Assembly (NCBI GenBank): GCA_035559775.1
Contig: DATMAU010000025.1
Coordinates: 1 to 64,000 of the forward strand
Length of the DNA stretch: 64,000 bases
Direction: 5' to 3'
Source of the DNA: AG1 sp035559775
Lineage (GTDB): Archaea; Thermoproteota; Thermoprotei_A; Sulfolobales; AG1
The notes beneath the pieces were generated by a model that was not told where the DNA came from, did no database searches, and saw only the letters and a list, made by a program, of their open reading frames with translations. Positions 26,347 through 35,642 of this stretch are shown in pieces. Every line of letters starts with the position of its first letter. The stretch's first letter is position 1. A program made the translations under genes and the position numbers.

Positions 26347-27591
26347 ATGCAGATGGTCATACTAGCTGGGGGGAAGGGTGAGAGGCTTAAACCTATAACA
26401 GATACAAGGCCCAAACCCATGATCATTGTTGCTGGCAAGACCATCGTGGAAAGGCTTATTGAGGCTGGCTATAGAGAGGGGATCAGGAGGTTTGTTGTTG
26501 TCACAGGCTATATGGCTGATCTTTTATCAAAGCATGTGGGAGAGGTAGCTGAGAGGCTGGGAGTAGAGGTTGAGGCTGTGAGGCAGAAAGAGGAGAGAGG
26601 GAGCGGGGATGCTCTTCTAACGGCCTCAAGCTATATCTCTGAGGAGAGCCTGGTGGTGTATGGGGATCTACTGATCGGTGAGAGTGTTATAAGGAAGGTA
26701 GTAAGCTCTGGAGCCCCGCTGATAGTTGGTGTTCGTCATAAAGAGCCCTGGAACTATGGCGTTATAGTCGAGAGATCCGGGGAAGCGGTGAGGGTGATTG
26801 AGAAACCAGACCCCTCAGAGGTGAAGGGCGAGGCTCTGGTTAACGCTGGAATCTATGTGCTGAGCCCGGGTATGGTTAGACATGTCGAGAAAATCCAGGA
26901 ATCGCCGAGAGGCGAGGTAGAGCTGACAGACCTAGTCGAGATACTATATAGAGAGGGTAGAGGCTTGAGGGTGATAAGCATAGATAGCGATGAATGGATG
27001 GATATAGGAAGACCTTGGGATGTTTTGGAGGCTAACAAGAGGGTTATAGAGAAAATACATGAGAGAACAATCCTAGGGGAAGTTGAGGGCAGTGTTACTA
27101 TAAAAGGCCCTGTCTATATAGGCAGAGGAGCAAGGGTTAAGGGGAACACCTATATAGAGGGGCCTGTATATATAGATGAAGAAGCCCAGGTAGGTCCTAA
27201 TGCCTATATAAGGCCCTTCACCTATATTGGTAGAAACTCTGTGGTGGGTTTCTCTGTAGAGGTTAAGGCTAGCGTTGTGTTTGAGGGTACTAAAATGCCT
27301 CATCTAAGCTATGTGGGGGATTCTGTTATATGTGAAAAAGTCAACCTAGGTGCTGGCACGATAATAGCCAACTTTAGGTTCGATGAACAGCCTGTTAAGG
27401 TGTGGGTTAAGGGTTCTAGGATAAGTAGTGGGAGGGTTAAGCTGGGAGCGTTTATAGGGGGCTATGTGAAGACGGGTGTGAATTCATCCATACTACCTGG
27501 TGTTAAGATCGGTGCCTACTCAATAATATATCCAGGGGTTGTTGTCTCTAAAGACGTGGAGTATGGCGGGGTTGTTAAATCATCAATATAA
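26347..27591 (+). CDS. Bifunctional sugar-1-phosphate nucleotidylyltransferase / acyltransferase-like protein
   Basis: A 414-residue two-domain protein. The N-terminal nucleotidylyltransferase has VILAGGKGERLKPIT and TRPKPMI (residues 3-25). The C-terminal part from about residue 235 is a left-handed beta-helix of hexapeptide repeats (IKGPVYIGRGARVKG, GPVYIDEEAQVGP), as in Sulfolobus ST0452, which acts on glucose- and amino-sugar-1-phosphates. It supplies NDP-sugars for glycans or trehalose. ATG 26347 begins one base after the aminopeptidase stop; a GTG at 26338 is also open. It converges with the PDO gene. Confidence 0.88.
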   Translation: MQMVILAGGKGERLKPITDTRPKPMIIVAGKTIVERLIEAGYREGIRRFVVVTGYMADLLSKHVGEVAERLGVEVEAVRQKEERGSGDALLTASSYISEESLVVYGDLLIGESVIRKVVSSGAPLIVGVRHKEPWNYGVIVERSGEAVRVIEKPDPSEVKGEALVNAGIYVLSPGMVRHVEKIQESPRGEVELTDLVEILYREGRGLRVISIDSDEWMDIGRPWDVLEANKRVIEKIHERTILGEVEGSVTIKGPVYIGRGARVKGNTYIEGPVYIDEEAQVGPNAYIRPFTYIGRNSVVGFSVEVKASVVFEGTKMPHLSYVGDSVICEKVNLGAGTIIANFRFDEQPVKVWVKGSRISSGRVKLGAFIGGYVKTGVNSSILPGVKIGAYSIIYPGVVVSKDVEYGGVVKSSI

Positions 27592-27614
27592 ATAGAACAA
27601 CGATATAGTGATAG

Positions 27615-28391
27615 CTAGCTTCTCTTCTTCTCTTCTTCTCTATCGATCTCTTTTATAACATCCCTTATAATATCCTTTAGCTTTGTATCGCTTTTGATCT
27701 TCTGCCTAGGCTTGGCCCTCTTGATAAGAACCTCTAGTAATTGGTCCTCGTATGGGACGCCTATGAATTCAACCCTGCCATTAATAGCTATAGAGGGAAC
27801 AGAGCTTACAGCATATCTCTGCGCTATATCCATGTTCTCATAGGCCTCAACAACTATCGATACCACATTGTTGAGACCTGCTCTATGCGATTCGAAGGCG
27901 AACATGTTGGCCATGAGAGCGGCGTATGGGCAGTAGGGGCATGAGGGTGTTACGATCGTTTCGATCACAGCGTCTCCAGGGATTTTCTTTATCCCTTCTA
28001 TAGTTTCTTTGCTGAGCCCACTCTCACCCTGGCTTATTCTTATAATAGTTTCGACGAATGCTCTGATCTCTTCTCCAGCAGGGATACCATAATACCTTAT
28101 GGCACCATCTAGAAGCAGTATAGTTGGATATCTATTAACATTATATTTCTTCACCTCGTCAGTGTCGACCTCCTCCTCATAGATCTTGAGGTCGATCAGT
28201 TTCTTCCCACCAACCTCTGGTGCTTCATCTCTTATTGTCTCGAGCATCTGTTTAGTCTGTTTACAGAAATCACATCTATCGCTTAGAAATAGCATAAGGG
28301 TAACTGTCCCTTTCATATCGCTGAGAGCTTCTCTGAGGGCTTGTCTCTCATACTCGTCAAAGTCGGTCTTAAACCCGTAAAATACTGCCAT
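27615..28391 (-). CDS. Protein disulfide oxidoreductase (PDO), two thioredoxin folds
   Basis: A 258-residue cytosolic glutaredoxin-like PDO of the type found in hyperthermophiles. Each half has a thioredoxin fold with an active CxxC: CDFC at Cys40-Cys43 and CPYC at Cys151-Cys154. The cis-Pro turns are RYPT and SVPS. It forms, reduces or isomerises protein disulfides, consistent with the abundant intracellular disulfides of thermophilic crenarchaea. The C-terminus carries a charged Lys/Glu-rich tail. ATG start at 28391. Confidence 0.93.
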   Translation of the reverse strand: MAVFYGFKTDFDEYERQALREALSDMKGTVTLMLFLSDRCDFCKQTKQMLETIRDEAPEVGGKKLIDLKIYEEEVDTDEVKKYNVNRYPTILLLDGAIRYYGIPAGEEIRAFVETIIRISQGESGLSKETIEGIKKIPGDAVIETIVTPSCPYCPYAALMANMFAFESHRAGLNNVVSIVVEAYENMDIAQRYAVSSVPSIAINGRVEFIGVPYEDQLLEVLIKRAKPRQKIKSDTKLKDIIRDVIKEIDREEEKKRS

Positions 28392-28533
28392 CTTACTGCT
28401 ACACCTCTTAATATCTCTACTCTCCGGCTTATAAGCGATAGATCACGGGTCTAGAAGGCTAGCAATACCTCTGGTTTCCACATGATCTCTCAACGAGCTC
28501 TAGGTTTCGGTTTAAGAGGTGATGTTTTTAGGT

Positions 28534-29256
28534 CTACGTGTTGTGGTGGAAAAGATCATATATAGATCTGTTGACTCTAAGCTGATCCCTGTTGATCGCT
28601 ATCTTTCCAGCGAGATCATATGCTCGATCGACTCTTTCAAGGATCACGGCATCGCTTGTAGCCACGACCCCTCCCTCACCGATCACAGATCTCTCGAGAT
28701 CTATGATCCTCCTATCAGCTTTATTGTCAACAACACCACTCACCTCTACTGAGAGTGTGCTCCTCATCATATCCTCTGCGTGTGCAAGTATGCTGAGGCT
28801 CATTGGGGCTTTTCTATCTATAACGAGATATATCTTTCTAGGCTTAAGCAGCATCAGATGATCCATGATGAGCTCTATGGCTTCTGCAACTCTTCTCTTC
28901 CTCCCTCTCCAGTATCTAGAACCTCCGAGATCTCTCACAAAACCATCGTCGCATAGATATAGGCATTCGCCTTCTAGGAATGCTATTATTGTTGTGCACA
29001 CATTGAGAAGATCTATTATGAGGGGGATCCCGCGGATCTCGTTGTTTGAGATAGAGCTCCTGAGGATCTTTAACGAATACGCACTATCGTGGACGCATCT
29101 TAGGAGGAGGGATCTCTCAGCCCTGCTGAGGAGATATCTAGACACTACAAGATCTAGTGAGGGTTTTCTAGGATATCCTCTGTCTAATAAATATCTATAA
29201 TCTCTAGCAGCCTCAAGCACTTTCTGATCAAGGTTGCTGCATTTCTCTAACAACAT
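28534..29256 (-). CDS. DUF434/DUF5616 protein
   Basis: A 240-residue archaeal protein with an N-terminal helical DUF434 part (ARDYRYLLDRGYPRKPSLDLV, spanning about residues 17-37). A PIN-like or Rossmann-like second part has IPLIIDLLNVCTT, YWRGRKRR and YLVIDRKAPMS. The acidic and Arg-rich motifs hint at nucleic acid processing, but no activity is established. The frame overlaps the 3' end of alaS by about 29 bases, so the two are co-transcribed and may be translationally coupled. Confidence 0.75.
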   Translation of the reverse strand: MLLEKCSNLDQKVLEAARDYRYLLDRGYPRKPSLDLVVSRYLLSRAERSLLLRCVHDSAYSLKILRSSISNNEIRGIPLIIDLLNVCTTIIAFLEGECLYLCDDGFVRDLGGSRYWRGRKRRVAEAIELIMDHLMLLKPRKIYLVIDRKAPMSLSILAHAEDMMRSTLSVEVSGVVDNKADRRIIDLERSVIGEGGVVATSDAVILERVDRAYDLAGKIAINRDQLRVNRSIYDLFHHNT

Positions 29257-31966
29257 TTTTAAGAACCCTTAGTATTGTATCAGCATCAGCCCTAATCCTC
29301 CCGGTTGCATGGGAGCTACTACCGCCTCCTCTACCGCCAAGGATCCTCGAGATCCTGTCCACAAGGCTGTTAGCATTGATTTTGTTCAATATATCCCTCG
29401 ATACAGAGACCTCTATGTTGCTTTCATCACCTGATTGTGTTATCATGAGGGCTATGTAACCCTCATCCCGGCTCAGGATCTTCAGGATCTCTCTCCCACC
29501 ATCGATCTCTGGCGGGTTTGTGATAACATATAGCCTAGCTATACCTATGCTCTCGGCAGTCACCCTAGCCTCTGCTATCTTGCTCCTGATCCACTCGGCT
29601 CTATACGCTGTGAGCATACTCTTAGCCCTCTCTAGCTGTGTGTTTAGAGCCTCAACTCTTCTCACGAGATCGTCGCGGACGCCTCCGCCAGTTATTTTAG
29701 ATATTCTATCCAGTATATCCTCGTATAGAGACATCTGCTCGGCAGATCTGGTGCCCGCTACATATTCAAACCTAAGCACCCCGTCAGCGATCCTCTCGAC
29801 ATTCACTATCTTGAAACCCCCTATCTCGCCTGTGTTGGCTAAATGGGTTCCGAAACATGCCTCAGCATCCCAGTTATCGATCTCGACTATCCTTAGGATC
29901 TTCTCTTGGGGTACTCCTCCCTGGTATATTGAGTAACCATACTTATTCTCAGCTTCATACCTATCAATATACTTGACCCTCACCGGTCTTCTCTCATCGA
30001 TGATCTTGTTGACTTCAGCCTCTATCTTCTTTATATCATCTCTACCTATGGATAGGTGGTGAGTTATGTCGAGCCTACCCTTCTCCTCCGTCTTCTCAGC
30101 CCCTGCTTGCCACACATGATCCCCATAGATCTTTCTGAGGGCTCCTAGTAGTGCGTGTGTTGCTGTGTGGTGCCTCATTATCCTATACCTTCTCTCCCAG
30201 TCAATGATCCCTTCAACTTTAAAGCCAACCAGATCTTCTGGTAATTTTCTATCAACCCTGTGTATGACTACATCGCCTATCTTGAATACATCTGTAACAC
30301 GCACCCTGAGATCCCCTATGATTAGGAGCCCGGTATCGCTTCTCTGCCCCCCTCCTGTTGGGTAGAAGCATGTTGAGTCGAGGATCACGAGATCCCCTCT
30401 GATCCCCTGGATCTCTGTTGAGAAGCTCCTCATGTATGGGTCTTCGTGGAACAGCCTCTTAGTAGGGCTAAACCCGGATGCCCACTCAGCGATCTCTCTC
30501 TCGATCTCCTCTTTCTTTTTAACAGGCGCTCTCATATGTCTCGAGGCTACTATTGAGTAGAAGTTATGGGGCAATACAATCTCCACTCCCCTGCTCCTCA
30601 TCTCCTCCTCAACTATCTCGGGGGGCACGCCATGGCTGTCATAGATCTCTACAAGATCTTCTGTGGAGAAACCTCCTCTCTGGTATCTAGCAATGATGGA
30701 CGGTGCTTTCTTAATAATATCCCTGAATCTTTCTTCCTCTAGTTCTGTGACTTCTAAAACATATGATCTGGATCTTCTTAGCCTGGGATACAGATCTCCC
30801 CACCTCCTCGCCTGGAGATCCACCAGCTTTGCTAGGGGCACATCGATCCCAAGCCTCCTGAGCGTCCTCATAGTTCTCCTCGCAACAAGCCTTGCAAGGT
30901 AACCCTCGCCACTGTTTGACGGAACTATCCCGTCGCTCAGCATCAGCGCGATTGTTTTGGTATGGTCTATTACAGAATAGACATTGATAGCTCCGCCCAG
31001 TTCCTCTTCAACTGTTCTCTCGCTATACCCAGTCTCTCTGGCTATTTCGGAGAATAGGCGTTTGATCGATAAGGGGTCTTCGGGGTCTATCTTGCCAGCC
31101 TTCCTAGAAGCCAGGATCAGGAGATCCTCTCTAGCCTCGGGGATACCGAGTATTCTGTGGAACTCGGAGACAAGATTCCTCCCATAGACAGCGTGGAAGG
31201 CTGTTGGCGATTTCTGGGAGAGCCATGCTATCCTCTCGATACCGTATCCTGTGTCGACTATTTTTAGGGGGAGCTCTACCAGGGATCCGTCCTCTCTTAC
31301 CTCGTACTGCATGAATACCAGTGTAGCAACCTCAAGCCCTCCTACAGTCACCTCTAGGCTGGGCCCTGCGTTGCCCCCGCCCTCCCACCAGCTCTCCTTG
31401 AATGTGAGCTCCTCGTCGGGTACGCCCATTAGTTCTACGAAGAATCTTCTAGCATATTCTACTGTCTCGTCTTTCCAGTAGAGATACTTGTCTTTATAGT
31501 TGAATGCGTGATGCCCTCCCATTGTGAAGTTAGTCATATGCCTTCCAAAGGTTTTGCCAACGTTATCGATATCCTCAAGCCTTATACAGGGCTGGGCTAT
31601 AACCAGGGGGTTAGCTGGCGGGGGTACTTTTCCAGAGGTTACGTGGGGCTGGAACACTACTATGGATGCTATGGTGAGATACAGATCATCTCTCCATCTT
31701 GCAACAACGGGGGCGGGCTCTATGACCTTATGGCCTTCCTTCTCAAAAAATCTGAGGAATGTCTCAAGCGCTTTCTCATAGCTCAGTCCAGTCAGCTTGA
31801 GATCTATGTCGAAGAACCTATACTCGCTACACGGTGTGTCGTTGCAAGTTTCATGAGATCCTCTGCTCCAGAAGGGCGTAGCACAGGATCTACATATGGC
31901 TCGTCTAAACCCGTTATCTATAAAATATCTAAGCCTATACTCAGACGGCTCTCCAAGTTTAACCAT
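29228..31966 (-). CDS. alaS: Alanyl-tRNA synthetase
   Basis: A 912-residue class II synthetase that charges tRNA(Ala). The archaeal N-terminal extension has a Cys-rich block (CRSCATPFW, then CNDTPC) at residues 25-46. The catalytic domain includes HMTNFTMGGHHAFNYKD near residue 140. The editing domain carries HHTATH (about 597-602) and CFGTHLANTGEIG (about 702). A C-Ala region with GRGGGSSSHATG follows. Free-standing AlaX is encoded at 13.9 kb. ATG start at 31966. Confidence 0.97.
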   Translation of the reverse strand: MVKLGEPSEYRLRYFIDNGFRRAICRSCATPFWSRGSHETCNDTPCSEYRFFDIDLKLTGLSYEKALETFLRFFEKEGHKVIEPAPVVARWRDDLYLTIASIVVFQPHVTSGKVPPPANPLVIAQPCIRLEDIDNVGKTFGRHMTNFTMGGHHAFNYKDKYLYWKDETVEYARRFFVELMGVPDEELTFKESWWEGGGNAGPSLEVTVGGLEVATLVFMQYEVREDGSLVELPLKIVDTGYGIERIAWLSQKSPTAFHAVYGRNLVSEFHRILGIPEAREDLLILASRKAGKIDPEDPLSIKRLFSEIARETGYSERTVEEELGGAINVYSVIDHTKTIALMLSDGIVPSNSGEGYLARLVARRTMRTLRRLGIDVPLAKLVDLQARRWGDLYPRLRRSRSYVLEVTELEEERFRDIIKKAPSIIARYQRGGFSTEDLVEIYDSHGVPPEIVEEEMRSRGVEIVLPHNFYSIVASRHMRAPVKKKEEIEREIAEWASGFSPTKRLFHEDPYMRSFSTEIQGIRGDLVILDSTCFYPTGGGQRSDTGLLIIGDLRVRVTDVFKIGDVVIHRVDRKLPEDLVGFKVEGIIDWERRYRIMRHHTATHALLGALRKIYGDHVWQAGAEKTEEKGRLDITHHLSIGRDDIKKIEAEVNKIIDERRPVRVKYIDRYEAENKYGYSIYQGGVPQEKILRIVEIDNWDAEACFGTHLANTGEIGGFKIVNVERIADGVLRFEYVAGTRSAEQMSLYEDILDRISKITGGGVRDDLVRRVEALNTQLERAKSMLTAYRAEWIRSKIAEARVTAESIGIARLYVITNPPEIDGGREILKILSRDEGYIALMITQSGDESNIEVSVSRDILNKINANSLVDRISRILGGRGGGSSSHATGRIRADADTILRVLKNVVREMQQP

Positions 31967-31994
31967 AGTAGGTAGCCTAATAATAAGCTAAATG

Positions 31995-32013
31995 GCGGAA
32001 ATATATATTCCGC
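31995..32013 (-). promoter_or_regulatory. Palindromic TATA region upstream of alaS
   Basis: GCGGAA and TTCCGC flank ATATATAT. The centre lies about 36 bases upstream of the alaS ATG and could be its TATA box. A T-run follows the palindrome on the plus strand (32014-32018). Confidence 0.4.
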
Positions 32014-32201
32014 TTTTTACCACCTATTCCTGACTTACTTCTATAATTAGGTGCTTCCACACAGCCTACGGGGTTCGGTGGGCGGGCTCCCAATCTGCTA
32101 GGGATCATCTTCAGAGCGGCTTAGAGTAATTCTTCTACTGCTATCCAGATCTGATGTTCGATATGAAGACAGGCTTACTACTAAAAATCGCGCTGAATGG
32201 G

Positions 32202-32305
32202 TGGAGGTCGAGGATAAAGACTCAGATGAAAGGAGCTTTAGGGCTAGAAACCCGAGGTAAGAGCAGTTTATACCAAAAACACCAACCGCAATGAAACCCG
32301 AACTC
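32202..32305 (+). repeat. Dispersed repeat family A, copy 2 (right part only)
   Basis: Nearly identical to 211-315 and 49731-49840 across about 105 bases, ending in ATGAAACCCGAACTC. Weaker similarity extends about 20 bases to the left. The same tnpB-tail-like frames are present. The upstream half found in copies 1 and 3 is missing or too diverged to see. Confidence 0.7.
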
Positions 32306-32385
32306 TGGTTCAAGTCATAAGCGATCTATGGGGTTATCGTAGGTAACAATAGGTAGTTCTAGTTTTAATGAAACCTGATTATTAC

Positions 32386-32630
32386 CATAGTCATTTGTCC
32401 CTGGATGTTCGTTCCAATCATTTTATTCATGGTCTTATCCAGGGGCTTCCACCTCTACCTGCAGGATCTCTGATCCTGTGGGTTCATGGGCGGCTGTCGG
32501 GCCGAACGGCACGTGGCTCCCATCTAGCTCTGCCCCGGATGGCTTGGAGCGCTGCTCCCATCGCCATGGGGCTTGTGCGGAGAGACCCAGCACCGAGGGC
32601 AATATCTTTCAAAGGCTTATAGATACCCCT
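32386..32630 (-). repeat. Dispersed structured repeat family B, copy 2 (inverted)
   Basis: Reverse-strand copy with the left GTATCTATAAGC segment (right end here, near 32616-32630), the GGAGC/GCTCC hairpin, and the GGAT-CAGAG-ATCC hairpin (32464-32476). It has the best closing pair of the four, CCCTGGAT with ATCCAGGG. It is GC-rich compared with the surrounding gap. Confidence 0.7.
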
Positions 32631-32870
32631 GGGTGTTGGCGGGGAAGGTAGCTTTCGGGCATGCTTCAATACCCATAAAAATTTCCAAAGCATATTAATC
32701 CTCCCTATACATATCAAAAAGAAAACAGCCCTTTTCAGTTACCCAGGGTTCGAGAAGGCTGGTCTGTATGGGTGAATGGCTTGTTACACTTCTCTTACTA
32801 CGTATATAAGCATTAATATTGCTTAATTGTTTCTCCACGGCGGGTTCTAAGCTTATATGCTTAGTAGCGG

Positions 32871-32880
32871 TTTATTTATA
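32871..32880 (+). promoter_or_regulatory. TATA box of the nuo operon
   Basis: TTTATTTATA is centred about 22-25 bases upstream of the ATG at 32897, so the nuoA message is probably leaderless. This decides the nuoA start over the longer frame beginning at 32819. Confidence 0.65.
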
Positions 32881-32896
32881 CGGACGGCGGGTTTAT

Positions 32897-33271
32897 ATGG
32901 ATCTTCCTGGTGTTATAACCATAACCGTGGTTAGCATCGCTTTCATTGCCCTCCCGTTTATAGCGTACCTGATCGGGAGGATATTCTCGCCGCCTGTGGA
33001 TTTCCCCACCAAGGTTGAGAGGTTTGAGAGCGGTAATCCCCCCTATGGTAGGGGTAGGGGTTATTTTCTCATGCAGTACTATCCATACCTTCTCATGTTC
33101 ATAGCGATGGAGACATACGTTGTTCTCATGATATTTATAGCCCTCTCCACAGTTGCTGGGATTATTCTTAACTCATTACTATTGATAATCCTCTCAACTA
33201 TAGTTATCTTCCCATCTTTTCTATATGCTCTTAAAAAAGCCGGGGTGATAGATCTATGGAAGGCGGACTAG
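32897..33271 (+). CDS. nuoA: Complex I subunit A
   Basis: A 124-residue membrane subunit with three helices. The conserved loop FESGNPPYGRGRGYF after helix 1 matches the NuoA/ND3 segment that lines the quinone channel, and METYVVLMIFIAL is helix 2. It is the first gene of an eleven-gene operon for the proton-pumping complex I core. An upstream extension to 32819 is open but is ruled out by the promoter position. The stop overlaps the start of nuoB by 16 bases. Confidence 0.92.
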   Translation: MDLPGVITITVVSIAFIALPFIAYLIGRIFSPPVDFPTKVERFESGNPPYGRGRGYFLMQYYPYLLMFIAMETYVVLMIFIALSTVAGIILNSLLLIILSTIVIFPSFLYALKKAGVIDLWKAD

Positions 33272-33813
33272 TATTCATAGGCGATCTGGATCTAACTACT
33301 AGGAAGGTGTTACGATGGCTTGTTGAGAGAAAGCCTTTAAAAGACATAGTAGAGTGGGCGACAGCGTTCTCACTATGGCCTGTCCACCTCATGACCAGCT
33401 GCTGTGGTGTTGAGCTGGGAGCGGCATATGCTCCTAGATTCGATCTCGAGAGATACGGCTCACTACCCTTCGTCTCTCCGAGACAGACCAACCTGATCGT
33501 TATAGAGGGGACGCTTACCAGGAAGATGGCGAGGGTTGCCAGGATTACTTGGGAGCAGATGGCAGACCCGAAGTTCGTTATAGCCATGGGGGCCTGTGCG
33601 ATAGACGGGGGTCTCTTCTGGAATAGCTATAATGTTGTCAGAGCCTCCGAGGTTATGCCCGTAGATATCTATATACCCGGATGCCCTCCCAGGCCTGAGG
33701 CTCTTGCCAGGGCTATTCTACTCCTCCAACAGAGGATAAGGAGGAGAGGGCTCTCTAGGCACGATCTAGAGATGATAGAGAACACTATCAAGAGAATCGA
33801 TGGCGGTAAATAA
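33256..33813 (+). CDS. nuoB: Complex I subunit B (N2 cluster)
   Basis: The 185-residue NuoB/PSST subunit carries the terminal 4Fe-4S cluster N2, the electron donor to quinone. Ligands are the adjacent Cys49-Cys50 in TSCCGVE, Cys114 in GACA and Cys143 in GCPPRPE. The SPRQTNLIVIEGTLTRKM block is typical. The start overlaps nuoA by 16 bases. Confidence 0.96.
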   Translation: MEGGLVFIGDLDLTTRKVLRWLVERKPLKDIVEWATAFSLWPVHLMTSCCGVELGAAYAPRFDLERYGSLPFVSPRQTNLIVIEGTLTRKMARVARITWEQMADPKFVIAMGACAIDGGLFWNSYNVVRASEVMPVDIYIPGCPPRPEALARAILLLQQRIRRRGLSRHDLEMIENTIKRIDGGK

Positions 33814-33816
33814 CAC

Positions 33817-34398
33817 ATGGCATTATTGGTGTCAGAGATGGCGTCACAGGGTGCGACAGGAGGATCACAGGCTCAGCAACCACAAGAAAAGCTCCAGGCT
33901 GTAAAGGCTCTTGAAGAGCTAGCATCAAGGCTAAAGAACATACTGGGAAGCCTGGTAGGGGCTATTGCTGTTGATAAGAAAAGTATGGCTATAAACATAG
34001 AGGTTGAGAGATCTAAGCTGCTTGATGTGGCAAAGATCCTGAGGGAGCTTGGGTTTGAGCATGTAAAATCGCTCACAGGAGTTGATCACCCAGAGGCAGG
34101 GATCATAGAGCTCGTGATCCATGTTGGATCTTATAGAAAAGGGCTCAGGAGATTTATGGTGATACTTAAGTCTAAGCTTGATAGGAAGGATCCTAGGGCA
34201 CCGACCCTCGTTAACATATGGCCGGGCTCAGAGTTCCAGGAGAGAGAGGCTTGGGAGATGTTTGGGATAGTCTTTGAGGGTCATCCAGATCTTAGGAGAC
34301 TTTTACTGCCTGAGGAGTTTGAGGGCCTATGGCCCGGTAGGAAGGATTTCGCAATAGTAACGAGAAAAGCAGGAGAGGTTGAGGAGCCATGGAAGTAG
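33817..34398 (+). CDS. nuoC: Complex I subunit C
   Basis: A 193-residue NuoC/30-kDa subunit of the peripheral arm. After a low-complexity Gln-rich N-terminus it shows VKSLTGVDHPE near residue 88 and the signature ERE(A)WEMFGIVFEGHPDLRRLLLP near residues 140-160. It contacts NuoD and NuoB. Its end overlaps the nuoD start by 10 bases. Confidence 0.93.
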   Translation: MALLVSEMASQGATGGSQAQQPQEKLQAVKALEELASRLKNILGSLVGAIAVDKKSMAINIEVERSKLLDVAKILRELGFEHVKSLTGVDHPEAGIIELVIHVGSYRKGLRRFMVILKSKLDRKDPRAPTLVNIWPGSEFQEREAWEMFGIVFEGHPDLRRLLLPEEFEGLWPGRKDFAIVTRKAGEVEEPWK

Positions 34399-35642
34399 AT
34401 AGCAAGAGCATCTCAGCACAGGCTCTTGAGGAGCTTAGTAAAGAGCTGATCCAACAGAGGGATCTCGGAATAACAGAGGAGGGTGAGAGGCTAATAGAGC
34501 TCCAGATCGGGCCCACACATCCAGGGTCTGGCCATATGAGGATAAGGGTTTGGGTTGATGGCGACATAATAGTTAGGTGCGACCCCGATATAGGCTTTGT
34601 ATTCAGAACCATTGAGAAGCTTAGCGAGAATAGGATCTATATGAAAACCATACCCCTTGTTGAGAGACCAAGCCTCCTCGACACAACCCCCATGACTATA
34701 GGCTATATAAACGCCCTTGAGAAGCTCATGGGGATAGAACCCCCTCCCAGGGCTAAATACCTGCGAACAATACTTGCTGAGCTGACAAGAATAGCCAGTC
34801 ACCTCTACGGAATAGGGATCTTCGCAATATTTCTTGGACACTCAACAGGGTTCATGTGGGGCTTCGGGGATAGAGAGCTCTTTGTAGAGCTTGCTAACCA
34901 GCTTAGTGGGGCGAGAATCACATATGCATATGTAGTCCCAGGGGGTGTTAGGAGGGATATGCCGCAAAGCTTCCCTGATAACGTTGAGAAAGCCCTGAGG
35001 TATTTAGAGAAAAGACTTCCCGACTGGTATAAGATGTTCTTGAACAACCCGGTTATAGAGAAAAGGCTACGCGAGGTAGGTGTTCTGAGGAAGAATGATG
35101 CTGCAAGGCTAGGAATTACCGGGCCTAATCTAAGGGCATCGGGAATCGAGTATGACGTGAGGGTCGCGGATCCTTATGAGGCTTATGACGAGCTGGATTT
35201 CATGGTACCTGTAGCAGATGAGGGTGATGCTTATGCCAGGGCCCTAGTCAGGTTCGAGGAGATCAAGCAGAGCATAAATATAATAAGAGACGCTCTCAGG
35301 AAGATGCCTGGAGGAGATATAATACATCCACAGATAGCTAGGATGTTCAACCCGCTTATGAAGAAGATCTATGAGGAGAGCAGGAGGGTCAAGTTCCCAG
35401 GGGTTTTTGCAAGCCTTAAGCCCCCAAAGGGAGAGGCTACAGCAAGGGTTGAGGCTGGGAGGGGGGAGGCTCTCTTCTATCTTGTCAGCGATGGTTCACC
35501 GAGACCCTATAGATTTAGGTGGACAACACCATCTTATAGAAATGCCATTCTGTTTAAATACCTAGTTCCCGGGCACAGGCTAGCGGATCTCCCAACTATA
35601 TATGGTTCTATAGACTACTTCCCGCCGGAGGCTGATAGATAA
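34389..35642 (+). CDS. nuoD: Complex I subunit D (49-kDa)
   Basis: A 417-residue subunit that with NuoB forms the quinone pocket. GPTHPGSGHMRI (41-52), IGFVFRTIEKLSE (68-80) and AELTRIASHLYGIG are the family blocks. The CxxC pairs of NiFe-hydrogenase large subunits are absent, so this is a true Nuo subunit. The Tyr that binds the quinone head group in Thermus and E. coli appears replaced by Leu96 in VERPSLLDTT. The C-terminus reads PPEADR, close to the usual EVDR end. Its stop overlaps the nuoH ATG by one base. Confidence 0.94.
   Translation: MEVDSKSISAQALEELSKELIQQRDLGITEEGERLIELQIGPTHPGSGHMRIRVWVDGDIIVRCDPDIGFVFRTIEKLSENRIYMKTIPLVERPSLLDTTPMTIGYINALEKLMGIEPPPRAKYLRTILAELTRIASHLYGIGIFAIFLGHSTGFMWGFGDRELFVELANQLSGARITYAYVVPGGVRRDMPQSFPDNVEKALRYLEKRLPDWYKMFLNNPVIEKRLREVGVLRKNDAARLGITGPNLRASGIEYDVRVADPYEAYDELDFMVPVADEGDAYARALVRFEEIKQSINIIRDALRKMPGGDIIHPQIARMFNPLMKKIYEESRRVKFPGVFASLKPPKGEATARVEAGRGEALFYLVSDGSPRPYRFRWTTPSYRNAILFKYLVPGHRLADLPTIYGSIDYFPPEADR

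Larger units (their letters stand above)
31967..32896. other. Long intergenic region between divergent alaS and nuoA
   Basis: This 930-base gap holds, from the left: a palindromic TATA region (31995-32013) that probably serves alaS; repeat A copy 2 (32202-32305); repeat B copy 2 in the opposite direction (32386-32630); and the nuo promoter (TATA 32871-32880). Open frames inside it (for example 32098-32313 and 32484-32717 on minus) are products of the repeats and do not look like genes. Confidence 0.65.

Noticed and set aside
32484..32717. 77-residue minus-strand frame
   Set aside because: It covers repeat B copy 2 and its composition (Arg- and Pro-rich) reflects the GC-rich RNA-like repeat; the frame is not kept in the other copies.
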